From Planctomycetota bacterium (lineage in GTDB: Bacteria > Planctomycetota > SZUA-567 > H5-PLA8 > CALKMO01), in the NCBI GenBank assembly GCA_026417845.1, contig JAOACM010000180.1:1-8285 (forward strand): DNA of 8,285 nucleotides. Reading direction: 5' to 3'. Shown piece after piece: positions 6,551 through 8,285 of this stretch (position 1 is its first letter; the number at the start of each line of letters is the position of its first letter). A program made the position numbers and the translations under genes. The notes under the pieces were generated by a model, which had not been told where the DNA came from, ran no database searches, and worked only from the letters and a program-made list of their open reading frames with translations.

Positions 6551-6555
6551 GCGCG
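6538..6555. other. Small GC-rich perfect hairpin between the kinase gene and hydG
   Basis: CGCGCTC (6538-6544) and GAGCGCG (6549-6555) are exact reverse complements around a GCAG loop. The hairpin starts at the end of the repeat fragment and sits in the 210-bp gap before hydG. No T-run follows, so intrinsic termination is unlikely; it may be an RNA processing or stability element separating the signalling and maturation genes. The rest of the gap (6556-6724) shows no recognisable gene. Confidence 0.45.
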
Positions 6556-6710
6556 CCGCAGGGACCGGAAGGGGAGGTGCCGCGGGGCGTCCCGGTCGCC
6601 TTGCAGGGAGAAGGGATGCGAGGCGTCGGGTGCCGGCGGCCGGAAGGGTATCGAGGCCGTACGCGGAGGCCGTGTTCCCGCCTTGTCCCGGGCACGGGGT
6701 TACCGGAGAG

Positions 6711-6716
6711 AAGGAG
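6711..6716 (+). promoter_or_regulatory. Ribosome binding site that sets the hydG start
   Basis: AAGGAG lies 8 bases before the GTG at 6725, an ideal spacing. The longer in-frame alternative, TTG at 6683, has no such site and would add only 14 residues that are not typical of HydG. GTG 6725 is therefore preferred. Confidence 0.75.
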
Positions 6717-6724
6717 CAGCTGCG

Positions 6725-8125
6725 GTGGTCTCGCGAAATCCGACTGAGGAAATCATAACTGAGAGCGCGATCTGGGAGACGCTCAAAGCCCACGGCAGGG
6801 GCGATGAGACCGGAGTGCGCGATGTGCTCGCGAAGGCCCGCGAAGCGAAGGGACTGGATCCGGAGGACGTGGCTGTGCTGTCCGGAGTCAGCGATCCGGA
6901 CCTCATTTCCGAAATGTTCTCGGCGGCAAAGGCGGTGAAGGAGAAGATATACGGCAGGCGCCTGGTCATCTTCGCCCCGCTCTACGTGTCCAATCTCTGC
7001 GGCAACGAATGCCTCTACTGCGCCTTCAGGGCGCGCAACAGAGCCGTCAGGCGCCGGGCGCTTTCGATGGAGGAGATCGGGCGGGAAACGGAGGCCCTCG
7101 TCAGACAGGGGCACAAGCGCGTGCTGCTGGTGGCCGGAGAGGCTTATCCGGAACGCGGTCTGGACTACATACTGGACGCGATAGCGGTCATCTATCGGAC
7201 GAAGAGCGGGCGCGGGGAAATCCGGCGCGTGAACGTCAACATCGCCCCCCTTTCGGTCGAGGAGTTCCGCCGGCTGAAGGGCGCGCACATCGGAACCTAC
7301 CAGCTCTTTCAGGAAACCTACCACCGCGGGACGTACGCCGCCGTCCATGTCGGCGGCAAAAAGCGCGATTACGACTGGCGCCTTACGGCCATGGACAGGG
7401 CGATGGAGGCGGGAATAGATGACGTGGGGATAGGCGTGCTGTTCGGCCTGTTCGACTGGAGGTTCGAGATACTGGCCCTCATGCAGCACATAAGACATCT
7501 CGAGCGCAAGTATGGCATGGGGCCGCACACTATAAGCGTGCCCAGGCTCGAACCTGCAACCGGATCGGACCTGGCGAGCCATCCGCCGAAACCGGTGAGC
7601 GATTTCGATTTCCGGAAAATAGTAGCCATCCTCCGCCTCGCGGTGCCATACACCGGCATAATAATGTCCACGCGGGAAACGCCGAACCTCCGCCGCGAAA
7701 GTTTCGCGCTTGGCGTATCTCAGATATCCGCCGGCAGCCGCACGAATCCCGGAGGGTATTCCTCTGGCGGGGGCGAGGATGCCGGTCAGTTTTCCCTCGG
7801 AGATCACCGGCCGCTTGACGAGGTTGTCCGCGACATCGCGAGTCTCGGATACATCCCGTCCTTCTGTACGGCCTGCTACCGGCTCGGCCGGACCGGCCAC
7901 GATTTCATGGATCTGGCCAGACCGGGCGAGATAAGGAGCAGATGCGATCCGAACGCCCTCTCGACCTTCCTGGAGTATCTGCTGGATTACGCCTCCCCGG
8001 CGACCCGCCAGGCCGGCGAAAAGCTGATCGGGGAAACGCTGGCGGCCATGCCGGACAGGGAGAGGGAAATAGCAGGGAAAATGCTGGCGAAGGTGCGCGA
8101 AGGGAAGAGGGATGTGTTCTGCTGA
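6725..8125 (+). CDS. hydG: [FeFe]-hydrogenase H-cluster maturase HydG, radical SAM tyrosine lyase
   Basis: HydG cleaves tyrosine to p-cresol plus the CO and cyanide ligands of the H-cluster, delivered as an Fe(CO)2(CN)-cysteine synthon. From GTG 6725 the product is 466 residues, the usual family size. The radical SAM motif CX3CX2C is C92, C96, C99 (NLCGNECLYCAF). The C-terminal motif for the auxiliary cluster, CX2CX22C, is C381, C384, C407 (FCTACYRLGRTGHDF onward); this pair of motifs separates HydG from the related ThiH. Other family-like stretches include LFQETYHRGTYAAVH, LEPATGSDL and STRETPNLR. Its last 14 bases overlap the start of hydE, so the two are translationally coupled. The pair serves HydA upstream and possibly the hydrogenase-like sensor. 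HydF, the third maturase, is not in this window. Confidence 0.97.
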   Translation: MVSRNPTEEIITESAIWETLKAHGRGDETGVRDVLAKAREAKGLDPEDVAVLSGVSDPDLISEMFSAAKAVKEKIYGRRLVIFAPLYVSNLCGNECLYCAFRARNRAVRRRALSMEEIGRETEALVRQGHKRVLLVAGEAYPERGLDYILDAIAVIYRTKSGRGEIRRVNVNIAPLSVEEFRRLKGAHIGTYQLFQETYHRGTYAAVHVGGKKRDYDWRLTAMDRAMEAGIDDVGIGVLFGLFDWRFEILALMQHIRHLERKYGMGPHTISVPRLEPATGSDLASHPPKPVSDFDFRKIVAILRLAVPYTGIIMSTRETPNLRRESFALGVSQISAGSRTNPGGYSSGGGEDAGQFSLGDHRPLDEVVRDIASLGYIPSFCTACYRLGRTGHDFMDLARPGEIRSRCDPNALSTFLEYLLDYASPATRQAGEKLIGETLAAMPDREREIAGKMLAKVREGKRDVFC

Positions 8126-8285
8126 CCCGCTGCGCGGACCGGATCGTCAGGAAGGCGCCCCCGGCCTGGATGCCGCACGGATCGTCCGCTGGCTGCGGGA
8201 GGAAGACCCGGCGAAGCTCGAAGACCTCTGGCGCGAGGCGGACGGGATCCGCCGCCGGCATGTGGGGGATGCCGTACACCTGAGG
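8112..8285 (+). CDS. hydE: [FeFe]-hydrogenase maturase HydE, N-terminal 58 residues (cut off by window end)
   Basis: An ATG at 8112 overlaps the hydG stop (TGA 8123-8125) by 14 bases and opens a frame that runs off the window. The visible residues include ARIVRWLREEDPAKLEDLW and READGIRRRHVGDAVHLR, the pattern expected just before the radical SAM CX3CX2C motif of HydE, which would lie a little downstream. HydE is a radical SAM enzyme acting on the HydG product to form the diiron precursor. AGGGA at 8101-8105 may serve as ribosome site. The position directly after hydG supports the call. The catalytic motif itself cannot be checked here. Confidence 0.85.
   Translation, partial: MCSADPLRGPDRQEGAPGLDAARIVRWLREEDPAKLEDLWREADGIRRRHVGDAVHLR

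Noticed and set aside
6683..6685. TTG at 6683 as the hydG start
   Set aside because: GTG at 6725 has AAGGAG at ideal spacing; the TTG has none and adds only 14 atypical residues.
6083..7900. Long open frame on the minus strand (605 codons)
   Set aside because: It is antisense to the kinase and hydG genes, whose motifs are unmistakable on the plus strand; the minus frame shows no domain.

Overview
The window is a fragment of an [FeFe]-hydrogenase locus from an anaerobic, hydrogen-metabolising bacterium with high-GC DNA. All genes lie on the + strand. Despite the GC content the genes use ATA (Ile) and AGG (Arg) freely, so this is not a simple GC-saturated codon pattern. I cannot name the lineage. 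The gene set fits a fermentative, syntrophic or sulfate-reducer-like anaerobe.

Layout: (1) 1-1637, the 3' part of a large Group A (M3-type) [FeFe]-hydrogenase catalytic subunit, hydA. Its start lies upstream of the window; the Met codon at 9 is internal. (2) 1638-2470, an 833-bp gap with no convincing gene but full of repeats: two 83-bp palindromic elements, a degenerate third, a pair of inverted sequences about 100 bp apart, and short direct repeats just before the next gene. (3) 2471-6514, three overlapping genes: a histidine kinase whose sensor half is an [FeFe]-hydrogenase-like domain with extra Fe-S clusters, a single-domain receiver, and a receiver-PAS-histidine kinase protein. (4) 6515-6724, a short gap with a fragment of the same palindromic repeat and a small GC-rich hairpin. 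(5) 6725-8285, hydG followed by the overlapping 5' end of hydE, the radical SAM enzymes that help build the H-cluster.

How it may work together: HydG and HydE make the diiron part of the H-cluster for HydA and perhaps also for the hydrogenase-like sensor. The sensor probably reads H2, CO or redox state through Fe-S clusters and passes the signal by phosphotransfer to one or both receivers. Neither receiver protein carries a DNA-binding domain, so the final output lies outside the window or acts on another protein. The catalytic gene, the maturases and the signalling genes side by side suggest a self-monitoring hydrogen module. The most notable items are the hydrogenase-kinase fusion with its altered H-cluster motifs, the two-kinase/two-receiver arrangement without an output domain, and the palindromic repeat family in the gaps, one copy of which supplies the hydA stop codon.
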